A stretch of DNA of 64,000 nucleotides from Phytobacter ursingii (GTDB lineage Bacteria; Pseudomonadota; Gammaproteobacteria; Enterobacterales; Enterobacteriaceae), in assembly GCA_901456055.1 (NCBI GenBank), contig CABDWT010000004.1:248001-312000 (forward strand), read 5' to 3'. This document shows, one piece after another, positions 52,121 through 62,216 of this stretch. The translations under genes were made by a program, and so were the position numbers. Position 1 is the stretch's first letter. Every line of letters starts with the position of its first letter. The notes under the pieces were generated by a model. The model ran no database searches. It saw only the letters and a program-made list of their open reading frames with translations, and was not told the DNA's origin.

Positions 52121-53095
52121 ATGGAAACGGCGAGCTTTCTGGGGCAGCTTTCGCAGCAGATGCTGTTGTCTGCGCCTTTATTTTCCTTAATTGCATTAGG
52201 GTATTGCCTGGGGCGTTTTGCGGGCTGGCCGGAATCGGCAAGCGGCGTATTTAATCGGTTTTGTTTCTCCGTTGCGCTGCCTTGCATGCTTTTTAAGGTC
52301 ATGAGTAAGTTCTATCAAAGCCCGCCGGTTGATATGCGTCTGCTGATAGCCTATTTCGGCAGTTGCCTGTTGATATATATCGTTGGGCGCATTGTCGCTA
52401 ACCGTATTTTTGGCCTGGATGCGATCTCCGCATCGGTATTTGGCCTGGGCGGTATCTTTTCCAATAATGTCATGTTAGGCATTCCTGTTGCGGTTATTCT
52501 GCTGGGGCAGGCAAGCCTTGCCTCGGTTGCGCTGGTGCTGGTGTTCAATAGCCTGATTTTGTGGACGCTGGTCACCGTCTCGGTAGAGTGGGCCCAGAGC
52601 GGCAGTTTTTCCTGGAAAGGTATTGGCAAAACCCTGGTCAATGTCCTGCGTAATCCGCTGATTATCGGCATCTTCTCGGGATTCGCCTGGAGTGCGACCC
52701 ATCATCCCCTGCCACAATTTATTGATGGCCCGGTCTCGATGCTGGGACAGATTGCCGCGCCGCTCACCCTGGTGACACTGGGCATGAGCCTCTCCCACTA
52801 TAAAATCAGCCAGGGATGGCGGGAAAGCTCGGCCATTTGCCTGATTAAACTGCTGCTGATGCCGGGGCTGATTTGGGCGCTCGCTTACGCATTGCATCTG
52901 CCGCAGCAGGAGAGCCAGGTCGTGGTTTTACTGGGTTCAATGGCGGTGGGGATAAACGTTTATCTGATGGCGCAGAAATTCAATGTGCTGCAAGGGGCGA
53001 CGGCAACCAGCATGCTGATTTCCACCCTGCTCTCGACCCTTACCACGCCACTATTAATGATCATGATGTCCCGTTTTTACCCGGCATGGCCATAG
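52121..53095 (+). CDS. AEC-family permease (auxin efflux carrier / malonate transporter-like)
   Basis: A 324-residue inner-membrane carrier with about 10 hydrophobic helices in two halves. The family features are GIFSNNVMLGIPVAVILLG (about 108-126) and APLTLVTLGMSLSH near residue 215, followed by AVGINVYLMAQKFN. Bacterial members (MdcF, YfdV) move small carboxylates. It lies after the REP array and converges on an SDR gene 47 bp away; the substrate is unknown. There is a weak ribosome site (GGGTAACGG). Confidence 0.85.
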   Translation: METASFLGQLSQQMLLSAPLFSLIALGYCLGRFAGWPESASGVFNRFCFSVALPCMLFKVMSKFYQSPPVDMRLLIAYFGSCLLIYIVGRIVANRIFGLDAISASVFGLGGIFSNNVMLGIPVAVILLGQASLASVALVLVFNSLILWTLVTVSVEWAQSGSFSWKGIGKTLVNVLRNPLIIGIFSGFAWSATHHPLPQFIDGPVSMLGQIAAPLTLVTLGMSLSHYKISQGWRESSAICLIKLLLMPGLIWALAYALHLPQQESQVVVLLGSMAVGINVYLMAQKFNVLQGATATSMLISTLLSTLTTPLLMIMMSRFYPAWP

Positions 53096-53141
53096 ATGTT
53101 TCTCCAGCAGGGCAGCATTATGCAGCCCTGCTGAAAACGCG

Positions 53142-53936
53142 TTACAGGATGTCGTCCACCACACCACCGTCAACGCGCAGCGCCGCGCCTGAGGTCGCTG
53201 ACGCCTGGGTCGAGCATACGTAGACCACCATGTTTGCCACTTCTTCAACCGTTGCCGCCCGCTGAATAACGGAGCTGGGACGGTTGGTCATCACGAACTC
53301 TTTCGCCAACGTTTCCAGTGATTTGCCGGTTCTTTCCACTTCATCCTGCATCATGGCGGCAAAGCCATCGGAAAGGGTCGGGCCCGGCAGCACGCTGTTG
53401 ACCGTCACGCCACTTCCGGCGACAAATTTCGCCAGCCCGCGCGACAGTGAAAGTTGCGCCGTTTTGGTCACGCCATAATGAATCATATCGGCAGGAATAT
53501 TGCGCGCCGACTCCGAGGAGATAAAAACCACGCGACCCCAGCCTTTTTTCACCATGGCCGGCAGCAGCGCGCGGGAAAGACGCACGCCTGACATCACGTT
53601 GGTTTGCCAGTAATTTTCCCAGGTCGCATCATCGGTAGCATAAAAATCCTGCGGCCCGTAAATCCCGGCATTATTGACCAGAATATCGGCATCCGTTGCC
53701 GCGCTTAATAAGGTTTCAACACCCTCTGCCGAACTCAGGTCGGCAATGGCGGTACGTACTTTTGCGCCCGGTACGCGCTCATTGAGCGCCTGGAGCGCTT
53801 TGTTCACCGACGACTCGCTGCGTCCGTTAAGGATCACTTCCGCGCCGCTTTCGGCAAGCCCCGTGGCAATGGCGAAACCAATGCCGCCCGTGGAAGCGGT
53901 GACCAGCGCTACTTTCCCACTCAGATCAATTTTCAT
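53142..53936 (-). CDS. Short-chain dehydrogenase/reductase
   Basis: A 264-residue classical SDR: cofactor motif TASTGGIGFAIA (about 13-24), NNAG, and the catalytic Ser with Y-x-x-x-K (FISSESARNIPADMIHYGVTK). The C-terminus SGAALRVDGGVVDDIL is typical. It resembles the 3-oxoacyl-ACP-reductase-like SDRs annotated broadly; the substrate is not known. The start at 53936 has AGGAG 6 nt upstream; the upstream extension to 53984 lacks support. It is convergent with the AEC permease and divergent from the HcxA-like gene. Confidence 0.88.
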   Translation of the reverse strand: MKIDLSGKVALVTASTGGIGFAIATGLAESGAEVILNGRSESSVNKALQALNERVPGAKVRTAIADLSSAEGVETLLSAATDADILVNNAGIYGPQDFYATDDATWENYWQTNVMSGVRLSRALLPAMVKKGWGRVVFISSESARNIPADMIHYGVTKTAQLSLSRGLAKFVAGSGVTVNSVLPGPTLSDGFAAMMQDEVERTGKSLETLAKEFVMTNRPSSVIQRAATVEEVANMVVYVCSTQASATSGAALRVDGGVVDDIL

Positions 53937-54179
53937 TCTCTGCTCCTTCATTTTTATGTGAATACGATGAAATAAGCGTAGCACTTAGCCTGAACAGCGA
54001 CGTCGGGATGGTCATCTGGGTTACACAAAAGAATATGTTCACAAATAATGCCAATATTACTTAGCTGATATTTTGATATCGATATGAAAATAGAAGAAAT
54101 AGAGATCATTGTTTTTAATTTTTATTTTTGTAGCATGGTGAGATAAAGCGAAATAATTCGCGTACACATGGAAATGCCA

Positions 54180-55298
54180 ATGCTTGCGATAAAAACTCCG
54201 CAGACCTGGTTTCACCAGTCTGGTATTCGTCATGACGCAGGAAAATATATTGCGCCGCTGACCCGGCATATTTTGATAATTACCAGCGTAAAGGCATGGG
54301 CGCAGGTCAACCCTGGGCTGGAAGAGAGCTTACGCGCCAGCGGCATCCGCTGGCAGACCGAGATCATGACCGGTTACTGTACCGAAGATAATGTTGCCCG
54401 TTATGTACAGCGGGCAAAAAAGCTGGGGGTGCAGTTTATTGTCGGCGTCGGCGGCGGTCGCGTTCTGGATACGGCTAAAGCCGTCGCCGATACCCTTGAG
54501 GGCGGTGAATCCATCACTATTCCGACCCAGGCAGCCACCTGTGCGGCCTGGTCGCCTCTGGCGGTTTTCTATACGGATGAAGGTGCACAAATCAGTAGCC
54601 AGGCTTTACGCACGCTGCCGCGCCTGGTGCTGGTGGATAGCGAAGTGATTGCCCGTAGCGACGTGCGATATTTAAAAGCGGGTATCGTCGATGCGCTGGC
54701 AAAATGGTATGAATTTCGTCCCTATTTGCAGAAAAACCCCGATAACCTGGGGCTGCAATTAAAAGTGCAAAACGCGCGTCTGGCCGTCGATATTTATGAA
54801 AAATATGGGCAACAGGCTATTCACGATAATAAAGCCCAGGTGGTGTCAAATGCGCTGATCAATGTGATTGACGCCAATATTGCCGTGGCCGGTATGGCCA
54901 ATAGCGTGCGCGGCGAAATTCCTACGCCTGGTGTGGCACATGCGATTCATAACCGCCTGACCCATGAACCGGCTTTGCGCCAGTGGTTGCATGGTGAACG
55001 TGTGGGATTCAGTCTGCTGGTGCAATCGATTCTGGAAAATGACAATAGCCAGCCAGACCCGGTATTACTGGCGCTGCTGCGTCAATATGACATGCCGTTA
55101 ACCCTGGCGCCGCTGAAAGAGATCCGCCTGGCGGTCATCCAGGCGGTAGCGCGCAGTATTCCCTTCCCGCGTGATGCACTTGAGTACTTACCGTTCACGC
55201 TCGAACCGACGCGTATTGAACAGGCGCTGCGCCTTACAGAACAATATGTCTCAACCCGTGCGTATGCCCGTGATCTGGCGGGGCAGTCTCATCCGTGA
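54180..55298 (+). CDS. Hydroxycarboxylate dehydrogenase-like iron/GldA-family enzyme
   Basis: A 372-residue protein of the glycerol-dehydrogenase-like group, closest to E. coli HcxA (YbdH), which reduces 2-oxo acids with [21 protein letters not shown] (cofactor), [17 protein letters not shown] (PTIAATCAAWTPLSVWY in HcxA), [11 protein letters not shown] with a metal-ligand Asp, and AHAIHNRLT and [14 protein letters not shown] with two metal His. Of three close ATGs (54168, 54174, 54180) the last has GGAA 8 nt upstream. Its 3' end overlaps the convergent nikR gene by 65 bp. Substrate unproven. Confidence 0.85.
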   Translation: MLAIKTPQTWFHQSGIRHDAGKYIAPLTRHILIITSVKAWAQVNPGLEESLRASGIRWQTEIMTGYCTEDNVARYVQRAKKLGVQFIVGVGGGRVLDTAKAVADTLEGGESITIPTQAATCAAWSPLAVFYTDEGAQISSQALRTLPRLVLVDSEVIARSDVRYLKAGIVDALAKWYEFRPYLQKNPDNLGLQLKVQNARLAVDIYEKYGQQAIHDNKAQVVSNALINVIDANIAVAGMANSVRGEIPTPGVAHAIHNRLTHEPALRQWLHGERVGFSLLVQSILENDNSQPDPVLLALLRQYDMPLTLAPLKEIRLAVIQAVARSIPFPRDALEYLPFTLEPTRIEQALRLTEQYVSTRAYARDLAGQSHP

Positions 55299-55683
55299 CG
55301 CGCTGAAGGTGACCGTGACGCACGCCGCGCTGGGCGATGACGCTATCGGCAAATTGCTGCACATCGCCCATTTTCCCTTTCAGGACGGCTATCTCCAGGC
55401 AGTCGTCATGGTTGATATGCACATGTAATGTGGCGACCGAGAGATCGTGATGGTGATGCTGTGTGGCGACTATGCGGCTCGCCAGATCGCGTTTTTCATG
55501 TTCATACACATATGACAGCACCGCATAGCCCTGCGTGTCCTGCTCGCATGCGGCTTGTTGGGTGAGCGCATCGCGCAAAATATCCCGCAGCGCTTCGGAG
55601 CGATTGTTATAGCCGCGGCGCTGGCTGAGATCGTCAAGGGTGGCAAGCAGGTCATCATCAAGCGTAACGGTTACACGTTGCAT
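55234..55683 (-). CDS. nikR: Nickel-responsive regulator NikR with C-terminal extension
   Basis: Ribbon-helix-helix repressor of nikABCDE. N-terminal RHH ([35 protein letters not shown], 1-35) and ACT-like metal domain with the nickel site ([25 protein letters not shown]: His76, His87, His89, Cys95 region). It is 149 residues against 133 in E. coli: after GVRHGHLQ the usual six-residue end is replaced by 22 residues including HGHTHG. This tail overlaps the 3' end of the convergent dehydrogenase gene by 65 bp. The ATG at 55683 overlaps the nikE end by 13 bp, coupling translation. Confidence 0.96.
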   Translation of the reverse strand: MQRVTVTLDDDLLATLDDLSQRRGYNNRSEALRDILRDALTQQAACEQDTQGYAVLSYVYEHEKRDLASRIVATQHHHHDLSVATLHVHINHDDCLEIAVLKGKMGDVQQFADSVIAQRGVRHGHLQRVTDETAPPDHGHTHGLRHIVL

Positions 55684-56459
55684 GGCAGCGCTCCTGAAAT
55701 TCGGGGTTTGGGAAAGGCAGGCAGGACGGCCTGTTGCAGCGCCTGCCCGGCCAGAGAGGTAAAACGTAATGGGGGAGTGACGGCAATATCTTCGGTGATA
55801 TGACCGTTCTCCATCACCACCACGCGCTGACAAAAGCGCTCCACCAGACGTAAATCGTGGGTGATAAACAGGCAGGCGATGCCCGAGTGCTGTTGCAGTT
55901 TTTTCAGCAGACGAATGATGCCTGCCTGCAATACCAGATCCAGGCTCGATACAGCCTCATCAAGGATAAGCAGCGTCGGACGCGTCGCCAGCGCGCGGGC
56001 CAGGCAGACGCGCTGTAACTGCCCGCCGCTCAGTTGAGGCGGGCGCTGATCCAGCAGGCTGCTTTCCAGCTCCACATCGCGCATCAACTGTTCGATACGG
56101 GCGCACTGTTCCGTTTTGCTTAAGGTAAACAGATGGCGCAATGGTTCAGCGAGGATCTCGCGCACCGTTTTACGCGGGTTGGCGGCGCTGATGGCGTCCT
56201 GAAAGACCAGTTGAATATCCCGGCGGAAATCTTTTTTCATCGCCCCGGACATTCTGGCAAGTGACGTTCCCTGCCAGATGATATCGCCGCTGACCGGTCT
56301 TTCCAGCCCAACCAGCAGGCGCGCCAGCGTGCTTTTGCCGCAGCCGCTACGTCCTAATAACGCCAGGCTTTCCCCGCTGTCGATCGAAAGGGAGATGTTC
56401 TCCAGCACCGGATGAGTGTGATAGCGGTGGGAGACGTTAGAAATCGTGAGTAAATTCAT
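55671..56459 (-). CDS. nikE: Nickel ABC transporter ATPase NikE
   Basis: A 262-residue ABC ATPase, one of two ATPases of the nickel importer. Walker [10 protein letters not shown] (36-44), Q-loop, signature [15 protein letters not shown], Walker B LLILDEA and H-loop THD are complete. It overlaps nikD by 4 bp and nikR by 13 bp, as expected for a tightly coupled operon. Orthology to E. coli NikE follows from gene order and similarity. Confidence 0.97.
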   Translation of the reverse strand: MNLLTISNVSHRYHTHPVLENISLSIDSGESLALLGRSGCGKSTLARLLVGLERPVSGDIIWQGTSLARMSGAMKKDFRRDIQLVFQDAISAANPRKTVREILAEPLRHLFTLSKTEQCARIEQLMRDVELESSLLDQRPPQLSGGQLQRVCLARALATRPTLLILDEAVSSLDLVLQAGIIRLLKKLQQHSGIACLFITHDLRLVERFCQRVVVMENGHITEDIAVTPPLRFTSLAGQALQQAVLPAFPKPRISGALPCNV

Positions 56460-57220
56460 TGGGCAAGCTCCATCCCGTACAGCGCAAGGTGTGCTGCCAC
56501 CAGGTTGCGTGTCACAGGATGTTGCGGCGCGCTAAACAGCACATCGACACTGCCCTGCTCGACGATACGTCCTGCCTCCATCACCGCAACGTCATCAGCG
56601 AGTCGCGCCACCACGCCCATATCATGGGTGACCAGCAACATGCCGCAATGGCGGGTCTGTAAGAGACGTTCGAGCAGATCGAGAATTCTGGCCTGTGCCA
56701 CGGCGTCGAGGTCGGTGGTTGGCTCATCGGCAACAATAAACGCCGCGTCGCTGAGCAGCGCCATGGCGATCATCATGCGCTGTAACATGCCGCCGCTCAT
56801 CTCAAAAGGATAGAGCGTCAGTACCCGTTCCGGTGCATCCAGCCCAACGTCGGTCAGGGCGGCAATAAGCGTGGCGTCATCCGCCGGTTTGCCCAGCGCC
56901 AGGCAGGTTTCCCTGGCGTGCGCCGCCATGGTCCGCAGTGGATTAAAGGCGCTGCGCGGGTTTTGCATAATGGTCGCCACCTTCAGTCCGCGTAGCGCCT
57001 GTGGCGAGATCGGGTGACCATCCGCCAGCAGCGTGCCCGCCGTTTGCCGAACACCCGCAGGCAATACGCCGAGCGCGGCAGCGCAGGTCAGCGATTTCCC
57101 GCTGCCGCTTCCGCCGACCAGCGCCAGCACGCGTCCGCGTTTAAGGGTGAGTGAGACGTCATGGGTGAGAGGACGCTGCGCCTCAAGGGTGAAATTTTGC
57201 AGTTCAAGTTGTGCAGGCAT
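56456..57220 (-). CDS. nikD: Nickel ABC transporter ATPase NikD
   Basis: A 254-residue ABC ATPase that pairs with NikE. Walker A GGSGSGKS (36-43), signature [15 protein letters not shown] (a variant with Met in place of Gln, also usual for NikD), Walker B FIVADEP and the switch His in THDMGV are present. It overlaps nikC by 1 bp and nikE by 4 bp. Confidence 0.97.
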   Translation of the reverse strand: MPAQLELQNFTLEAQRPLTHDVSLTLKRGRVLALVGGSGSGKSLTCAAALGVLPAGVRQTAGTLLADGHPISPQALRGLKVATIMQNPRSAFNPLRTMAAHARETCLALGKPADDATLIAALTDVGLDAPERVLTLYPFEMSGGMLQRMMIAMALLSDAAFIVADEPTTDLDAVAQARILDLLERLLQTRHCGMLLVTHDMGVVARLADDVAVMEAGRIVEQGSVDVLFSAPQHPVTRNLVAAHLALYGMELAQ

Positions 57221-58053
57221 CAGTGAGCGTGCTCCGTTTCCAGATGAGGATCGAGGCGGTCACGCAGGGCATCGCCCGCCATGTTAAAGGCCATCACGCT
57301 GATAAACAGCGCCAGCCCCGGCCACAACATTTGCAGCGGCTGCGTCCAGATATACTGACGGGCATCGTTAATCATCACTCCCCATTCGGCGGTGGGGGCG
57401 CTGACGCCCAGTCCCAGGAATGACATTCCCGCCACGTGCAGCATCATATGGCCGATATCCAGCGTCGCCAGCACCAGCAGCGAGGGCACCACGGCACCGG
57501 CCAGGTGGTCGATAAACACCTGCGTATAGCTCGCCCCGCTAAGACGGGCAGCCAGAATGTACTCGCGGCTACGCAGAGAAATCACCAGACTGCGTACCAT
57601 GCGCGCGTACCAGGCCCAGTGGGAGAGCGCGATGGCGATGATCACATTGGTCAGCCCGGTGCCGAGCACGCCCACCATAAAGAACGACAGGATCGAGGTG
57701 GGGAAGGTCATAAAGACATCCGCCACGCGCATAATGGCCTGATCGATGCGCCCTCCGGTCAGCCCGGCGCAGCCACCGAGCGTCAGCCCCAGAAACAACA
57801 CCAGCAGGAGGCAGGCCATGACCGAGCCTAAGGAGACGCGGGTGGCGCTCATCAGACGGGCAAAAATATCGCGCCCAAGGTGGTCGGTCCCCAGCCAGTG
57901 TTCACTGCCTGGCGGCAACAGGCGAGCGGGCAGATTGATTGCCTGTGGGTCATAGGGCAGCCACCACTGGCAGGTCAGGGCGATGACCAGCAGCAGCGCC
58001 AGAATCAATACGGCAACGCGTACCGACCAGCGGGCAGAGCGCAGAAAATTCAT
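57220..58053 (-). CDS. nikC: Nickel ABC transporter permease NikC
   Basis: A 277-residue inner-membrane subunit of the oligopeptide/nickel importer class, same length as E. coli NikC. About six helices; the EAA-type loop that contacts the ATPases reads [30 protein letters not shown]-terminal [22 protein letters not shown] is typical of DppC-type permeases. Overlaps nikB by 4 bp. Confidence 0.97.
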   Translation of the reverse strand: MNFLRSARWSVRVAVLILALLLVIALTCQWWLPYDPQAINLPARLLPPGSEHWLGTDHLGRDIFARLMSATRVSLGSVMACLLLVLFLGLTLGGCAGLTGGRIDQAIMRVADVFMTFPTSILSFFMVGVLGTGLTNVIIAIALSHWAWYARMVRSLVISLRSREYILAARLSGASYTQVFIDHLAGAVVPSLLVLATLDIGHMMLHVAGMSFLGLGVSAPTAEWGVMINDARQYIWTQPLQMLWPGLALFISVMAFNMAGDALRDRLDPHLETEHAH

Positions 58054-58994
58054 GCGTGCGCTCCTTCATGATGACGAATTCGCGGGTCCAGCGCGGCGCT
58101 GAGCACATCCACCAGCAGGTTACACAGGGCGAATACGATGACCATCACCAGCGTAAAGCACTGGATCACCGGATAGTCGCGGTTGAAGATGGCCGACACG
58201 GCATAGCGGCCTATGCCCGGCCAGGCGAAGATGCTTTCGATAATCATCGTACCGCCAATCAGTTCACCCACGTGCATGCCGAGCGCGGTGATCACCGGCA
58301 GCGACGCGTTACGCAAAATATGCTGACGCTCGGTCTGTTTTTCACTCAGCCCACGCAGCCGCGCCCAGGTGACATGCCGCTGCCCGGCGGCTTCCAGCAT
58401 ACTGGCGCGTAACAGGCGAGCATTGATGGCGAGCGACATAAAGGCAATCGACACGGCGGGTAGCAGGATATGCTGCCAGCCGCCGTAGCCCATTGCCGGT
58501 AACCATTGCAGATAAACCGAGAAGAACATCACCAGCAGAAAGGCCAGCCAGAAGTTAGGCATTGAGACGCCGAGAAAGGCAATCAGACGCACGATATAGT
58601 CCGGCAGGTTATTGCGGTGGCGCGCGGCCCAGATGCCCAGCGGTACAGAGGTCAGCAGAATCAGGATCAGTGCGACGCCCGCCAGTTGCAATGTCGCTGG
58701 CAGGAAGTGCAGGACATCATCCAGCACCGGGCGCTGGGTCGCATACGAGAGACCAAAATCGAGATGCAGCGCCTGCCATAACCAGTGCAAATACTGCTGC
58801 GGCAGTGGCTTATCCAGCCCCAGCATGATGCGCGTCGAGGCCACCATCTCCTGCGTGGGTGGCAGGTTCGACAGGCGCAGATAATCCAGCGCCGGGTCGC
58901 CCGCTCCCATGCGCAGCAGCAAGAAGATGACCACCGAGGCAGCGAAGATCATCGGGATAAGCAGCAGTAAACGGCGAATGACATAGCGCAGCAT
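58050..58994 (-). CDS. nikB: Nickel ABC transporter permease NikB
   Basis: A 314-residue partner permease, matching E. coli NikB in length. N-terminal [29 protein letters not shown] is the DppB-type first helix; the EAA loop is [29 protein letters not shown]. Overlaps nikA by 1 bp and nikC by 4 bp. Confidence 0.97.
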   Translation of the reverse strand: MLRYVIRRLLLLIPMIFAASVVIFLLLRMGAGDPALDYLRLSNLPPTQEMVASTRIMLGLDKPLPQQYLHWLWQALHLDFGLSYATQRPVLDDVLHFLPATLQLAGVALILILLTSVPLGIWAARHRNNLPDYIVRLIAFLGVSMPNFWLAFLLVMFFSVYLQWLPAMGYGGWQHILLPAVSIAFMSLAINARLLRASMLEAAGQRHVTWARLRGLSEKQTERQHILRNASLPVITALGMHVGELIGGTMIIESIFAWPGIGRYAVSAIFNRDYPVIQCFTLVMVIVFALCNLLVDVLSAALDPRIRHHEGAHA

Positions 58995-60565
58995 CAGGGT
59001 TTCACCGGGGTAATGTTTTCAAACGGGATATCGCTGGCGATAGGGGCGAAAGGAATCACGCCCAGCTCAGGCTTCGCCACCACCAGCGTAGAGACGTAGC
59101 TGATGGGCAGATAGACCGCCTCATCATGCAGGCGGGTCAGAATGTCGCGATAGAGGCGCTGGCGGTCGGTTTCATCGCGTGTCGTCAGTACCTCGCCAAT
59201 TTCTTTGTCAATTTGCGCTTTATCCGGCAGGCCAAGCTGCGCCTGGTAATCCGCATGAGACGGGACGCGCATGGAGCTTAAGAAAGCGTGCGGGTCATAA
59301 GGCGCTCCCCAGGTACGGTTGAAAATCATGCCAAAACGACCGTCGCGCTGGCGGGCGTAAATACTGCTCTCTTCCTCGCCCACAAGTGCCGTGTCCACGC
59401 CGATGTCGCGCAAATTGGCCTGGATAATTTCGGCCATCGATTTACTCATTGCATCGGTGCCGATAAACGCCAGTTCGACATGCAGCGGCTGGCCCGCTTT
59501 TTCACGGATGGTTTTGCCGTCCGGCAGTTTCCAGCCGTCGGCGTCCAGCAGCGCACGGGCTTTTGCCGGGGAGTATTCACGCGCTTTCAGACCGATATCG
59601 GCGTATGGCACGGTGGGGGCGAAGAGCGTGTCGGCCACCTTCTGGGTGCCGTACAGCGTGCTATCAATCAGCGTCTTTTTATCGACCGCATAGTTGAGCG
59701 CTTCACGAACGGCCTGTTCGTTGGTGGGGGCTTTGGCGGAGTTCAGCGCCAGCATCACCGTTTCGACCGGGGCGGAAAGCTGGGTGCGTAACGCCGGGTT
59801 CTGACTGAAACGGGAGAAGGTGTCGAGCGGCAGTAGCCCTTCGTTGCCATACAGCAGGTCGATATCGCCGGTTTCAAACGCCACCGCGCGACTGGTCGGG
59901 TCCGGGATCACTTTGATGGTGATTTTGCTTAATGCCGGTTTTTCGCCCCAGTAATGTTCGTTACGCACCATGACGTCGTATTGATTCAGCTTTGATTCCT
60001 GCAACACCCACGGCCCTGTGCCAATGGGGGCCACGATGCCGTTCATGGTTTCGTGATTTTTGAACTGCGAGGGGGCGATAAAACGGAAGGGGCGGGGCAG
60101 GGAAAGCTCTTGCAGGAACGGGTAATAGGCGCTTTTCAGGGTAATTTGCAGTTCGCTGTCGCTGAGCGCTTTCACGTCGGTTATCTGGTTGGCGAGCTCA
60201 AGCCAGGCATGTCGCTGGCGGTTATCGAGTACCGCACGGAAATTCTCTACCGCCGCCTGGGCGTTAAATGGCTCACCGTTGGAGAAAGTCACGTCGCCGC
60301 GCAGGGTGAAAACCCAGGTTTTGCCATCTTCGGATGAGGTCCAGCTTTTGGCCAGCCAGGGCTTCACCGTGCCGTCGGCCTGATATTTCACCAGCGGCTC
60401 GTAGACCATGCTTTGGGCGAACATCTGGTTTGGCGTATAGAGGTGCGGATTAAGCGGTCCTGCGTTGACCGGCCACGCCGTGGTCAACTCCTGAGGGGAT
60501 GAAGCCTGAGCAAAAAACGTAGTACAGGCCAGCAGTAACGCACTAAGAGAGCGAAAGGACGACAT
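58994..60565 (-). CDS. nikA: Nickel-binding periplasmic protein NikA
   Basis: A 523-residue SBP_bac_5-family binding protein (E. coli 524). Signal peptide [21 protein letters not shown] (cleavage about 21). The residues known to form the E. coli nickel-chelate site are conserved: Trp419 and Tyr423 in [10 protein letters not shown] and His437 in VPSHAD (E. coli mature Trp398, Tyr402, His416), and Arg residues in the DNRQRHAW region. It captures Ni complexed with a small chelator such as histidine. First gene of the operon; a perfect NikR operator lies 31 bp upstream. Confidence 0.98.
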   Translation of the reverse strand: MSSFRSLSALLLACTTFFAQASSPQELTTAWPVNAGPLNPHLYTPNQMFAQSMVYEPLVKYQADGTVKPWLAKSWTSSEDGKTWVFTLRGDVTFSNGEPFNAQAAVENFRAVLDNRQRHAWLELANQITDVKALSDSELQITLKSAYYPFLQELSLPRPFRFIAPSQFKNHETMNGIVAPIGTGPWVLQESKLNQYDVMVRNEHYWGEKPALSKITIKVIPDPTSRAVAFETGDIDLLYGNEGLLPLDTFSRFSQNPALRTQLSAPVETVMLALNSAKAPTNEQAVREALNYAVDKKTLIDSTLYGTQKVADTLFAPTVPYADIGLKAREYSPAKARALLDADGWKLPDGKTIREKAGQPLHVELAFIGTDAMSKSMAEIIQANLRDIGVDTALVGEEESSIYARQRDGRFGMIFNRTWGAPYDPHAFLSSMRVPSHADYQAQLGLPDKAQIDKEIGEVLTTRDETDRQRLYRDILTRLHDEAVYLPISYVSTLVVAKPELGVIPFAPIASDIPFENITPVKP

Positions 60566-60595
60566 GGTTTTCCCTGAAAGTCTGCCACAAAAGGA

Positions 60596-60623
60596 GTATG
60601 ACGATTTTATTGATTCATCATAC
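60596..60623. promoter_or_regulatory. NikR operator of the nik operon
   Basis: GTATGA (60596-60601), 16 nt, TCATAC (60618-60623): a perfect match to the known NikR site GTATGA-N16-TCATAC. It lies 31 bp upstream of the nikA start. A TTGAT half-site further out could belong to FNR, which activates nikA in E. coli, but it has no clear partner. Confidence 0.95.
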
Positions 60624-60749
60624 GAATGCGGTGCGCGGGATCAAAAAAGGCATAAGAAGCGTGTGGAAATAGAAAAACGATCACATCGAACTGGTCAGCG
60701 GAAGGCGGCGGTGGGTAGCATAGCGTTTTTCTCATGATGCGGAAAACCT

Positions 60750-61484
60750 ATGTCATCTTTAACGGTGCTGGCGGCAGGCAGCCTGAAACGGGCACTTGTG
60801 CCCTTGTTTGAGCGTTTTAGCGCAGAACAGGGGTGGGTGGTTGAGGCACATTTTGGTCCGGCCGGGTTATTGCGTGAACGGATTGAAGCCGGGGAGCCCT
60901 GCTCGTTGTTCGCCTCCGCCAACACGGCGCACCCGCAGGCGCTGCTGGCCGCCGGCCGCGCCCGTGAGACACATCTCTTCGCCTGTAACCAACTGAACCT
61001 GACTGCCCGCCGCACGGCGCAGACCGAGGAGGATGACTGGCTCACCTTGTTGTCTAATCCGGCGCTTAAGCTGGGTACCTCGACGCCGGGCTGCGATCCG
61101 TCCGGCGATTATACCTGGCAACTGTTTGACGCTATTGAAAGTCTGCATCCAGGACTTGGGCAGGGGCTGAAACAACGGGCGCACAAACTGGTGGGGGGGC
61201 GCGATACGCTAACTGTTCCGCCTGGAGAGATCGCCAGCGCGTGGCTGATTCGCCAGGGGCTGGCAGATCTGTTTATTGGTTATAGTCATTATGCGATGGC
61301 GCTGGCCGGAGAGGCGGATTTGCGGGTGGTGGCGATCCCGGCGGCCTGCAATATCCGCTGCGACTATCAACTGGCGCTGCTGGATGACGCCCCGGCAACC
61401 CAGGCGCTGGCGCAGTATATGCTTGCCGCAGAAGGGCAGGCGTTTTTGCGTAACGCCGGATTTTTAGCGCCGGATGTGAAATAG
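60750..61484 (+). CDS. ModA-like substrate-binding-fold protein without signal peptide
   Basis: A 244-residue protein with the fold pattern of molybdate/tungstate-binding proteins: LTVLAAGSLKRALVPLFERF at the start, LFASANTAHPQALL, GTSTPGCDPSGDYTWQLFD and LADLFIGYSHYAMAL. It has no signal peptide or lipobox, so it should be cytoplasmic, unlike ModA. That suggests a sensor or storage role, or a gene that lost its leader. It is convergent with a FecE-like ATPase gene and overlaps it by 21 bp. The ribosome site is weak. Molybdate binding is inferred only. Confidence 0.7.
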   Translation: MSSLTVLAAGSLKRALVPLFERFSAEQGWVVEAHFGPAGLLRERIEAGEPCSLFASANTAHPQALLAAGRARETHLFACNQLNLTARRTAQTEEDDWLTLLSNPALKLGTSTPGCDPSGDYTWQLFDAIESLHPGLGQGLKQRAHKLVGGRDTLTVPPGEIASAWLIRQGLADLFIGYSHYAMALAGEADLRVVAIPAACNIRCDYQLALLDDAPATQALAQYMLAAEGQAFLRNAGFLAPDVK

Positions 61485-62216
61485 CAGCGCGAGAACCGGA
61501 CAGCCGTAATCGCCCACATCAAGTTTGCGCACCGGCAGCCCGTAGGCGCGCTGTAAGTTTTCTTCACTGAGCAGCACGTGGGTTTCCCCAGCCATCCACT
61601 GTTGGTTGGGCAGTAATAACAGCGTGTGGCTGGCGACCTGGAGAGCATGGGTCGGATCGTGGGTAGTGAATATGACACTGCGCGCCTGGCGATGTGCCAG
61701 ATCGCTGATCAGTTGCAGCACCACCCCCTGGTTGGCTAAATCCAGCGCTGAGCAGGGCTCATCAAGCAGAATATTGTGACTGCCACTCACCAGCGCCCGG
61801 GCAATCATCACCAGCTGCTGCTGCCCGCCGGAGAGATTACGAAACGGCGTGTGCGCCAGATGGCTGATATTGAGCTGGGCCAGCGCCTGTGCGACCCGTT
61901 CTTCATCGTCTTGCGATGGCACGGAAAATAACGCCACATGCCGTGCGCGGCCCATCAGAACCACTTCATGCACATTCCAGGCGAAGGCCGGGCGGAACGA
62001 TTGCGGCACGATCCCGATGCCGCCTTCAATGTAAAAGGTGCCTGCCAGCGGCGGCAATACGCCAGTGAGGGTGTCCAGCAGGGTACTCTTTCCCAACCCG
62101 TTGGCCCCCAGCACCGCCCAGATATCGCCGGGCTGACAGCAGAAGCTGAGTGGTGAAAATAACGGCCGGTTATGGCCATAGAGCAGGTTATTGACGGTTA
62201 ACGAGGCATGCATCAC
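61464..62216 (-). CDS. FecE/BtuD-type ABC transporter ATPase
   Basis: A 250-residue ATPase of the siderophore/cobalamin/molybdate (FecCD-linked) importer class. Walker A GANGLGKST (37-45), signature LSGGQQQLVMIARAL, Walker B NILLDEP and switch THDPTH are complete. It overlaps the permease gene by 4 bp. The C-terminus has a family extension (YGLPVRKLDVGDYGCPVL). The substrate is not decided by the ATPase. Confidence 0.92.
   Translation of the reverse strand: MMHASLTVNNLLYGHNRPLFSPLSFCCQPGDIWAVLGANGLGKSTLLDTLTGVLPPLAGTFYIEGGIGIVPQSFRPAFAWNVHEVVLMGRARHVALFSVPSQDDEERVAQALAQLNISHLAHTPFRNLSGGQQQLVMIARALVSGSHNILLDEPCSALDLANQGVVLQLISDLAHRQARSVIFTTHDPTHALQVASHTLLLLPNQQWMAGETHVLLSEENLQRAYGLPVRKLDVGDYGCPVLALLFHIRR

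Noticed and set aside
58994-60565. Apparent loss of the nickel-ligand His in NikA (Asn before RTWG)
   Set aside because: Counting back from mature E. coli Trp398 and Tyr402 shows that the ligand His416 is the His in VPSHAD, which is conserved here; the Asn position is not the ligand.
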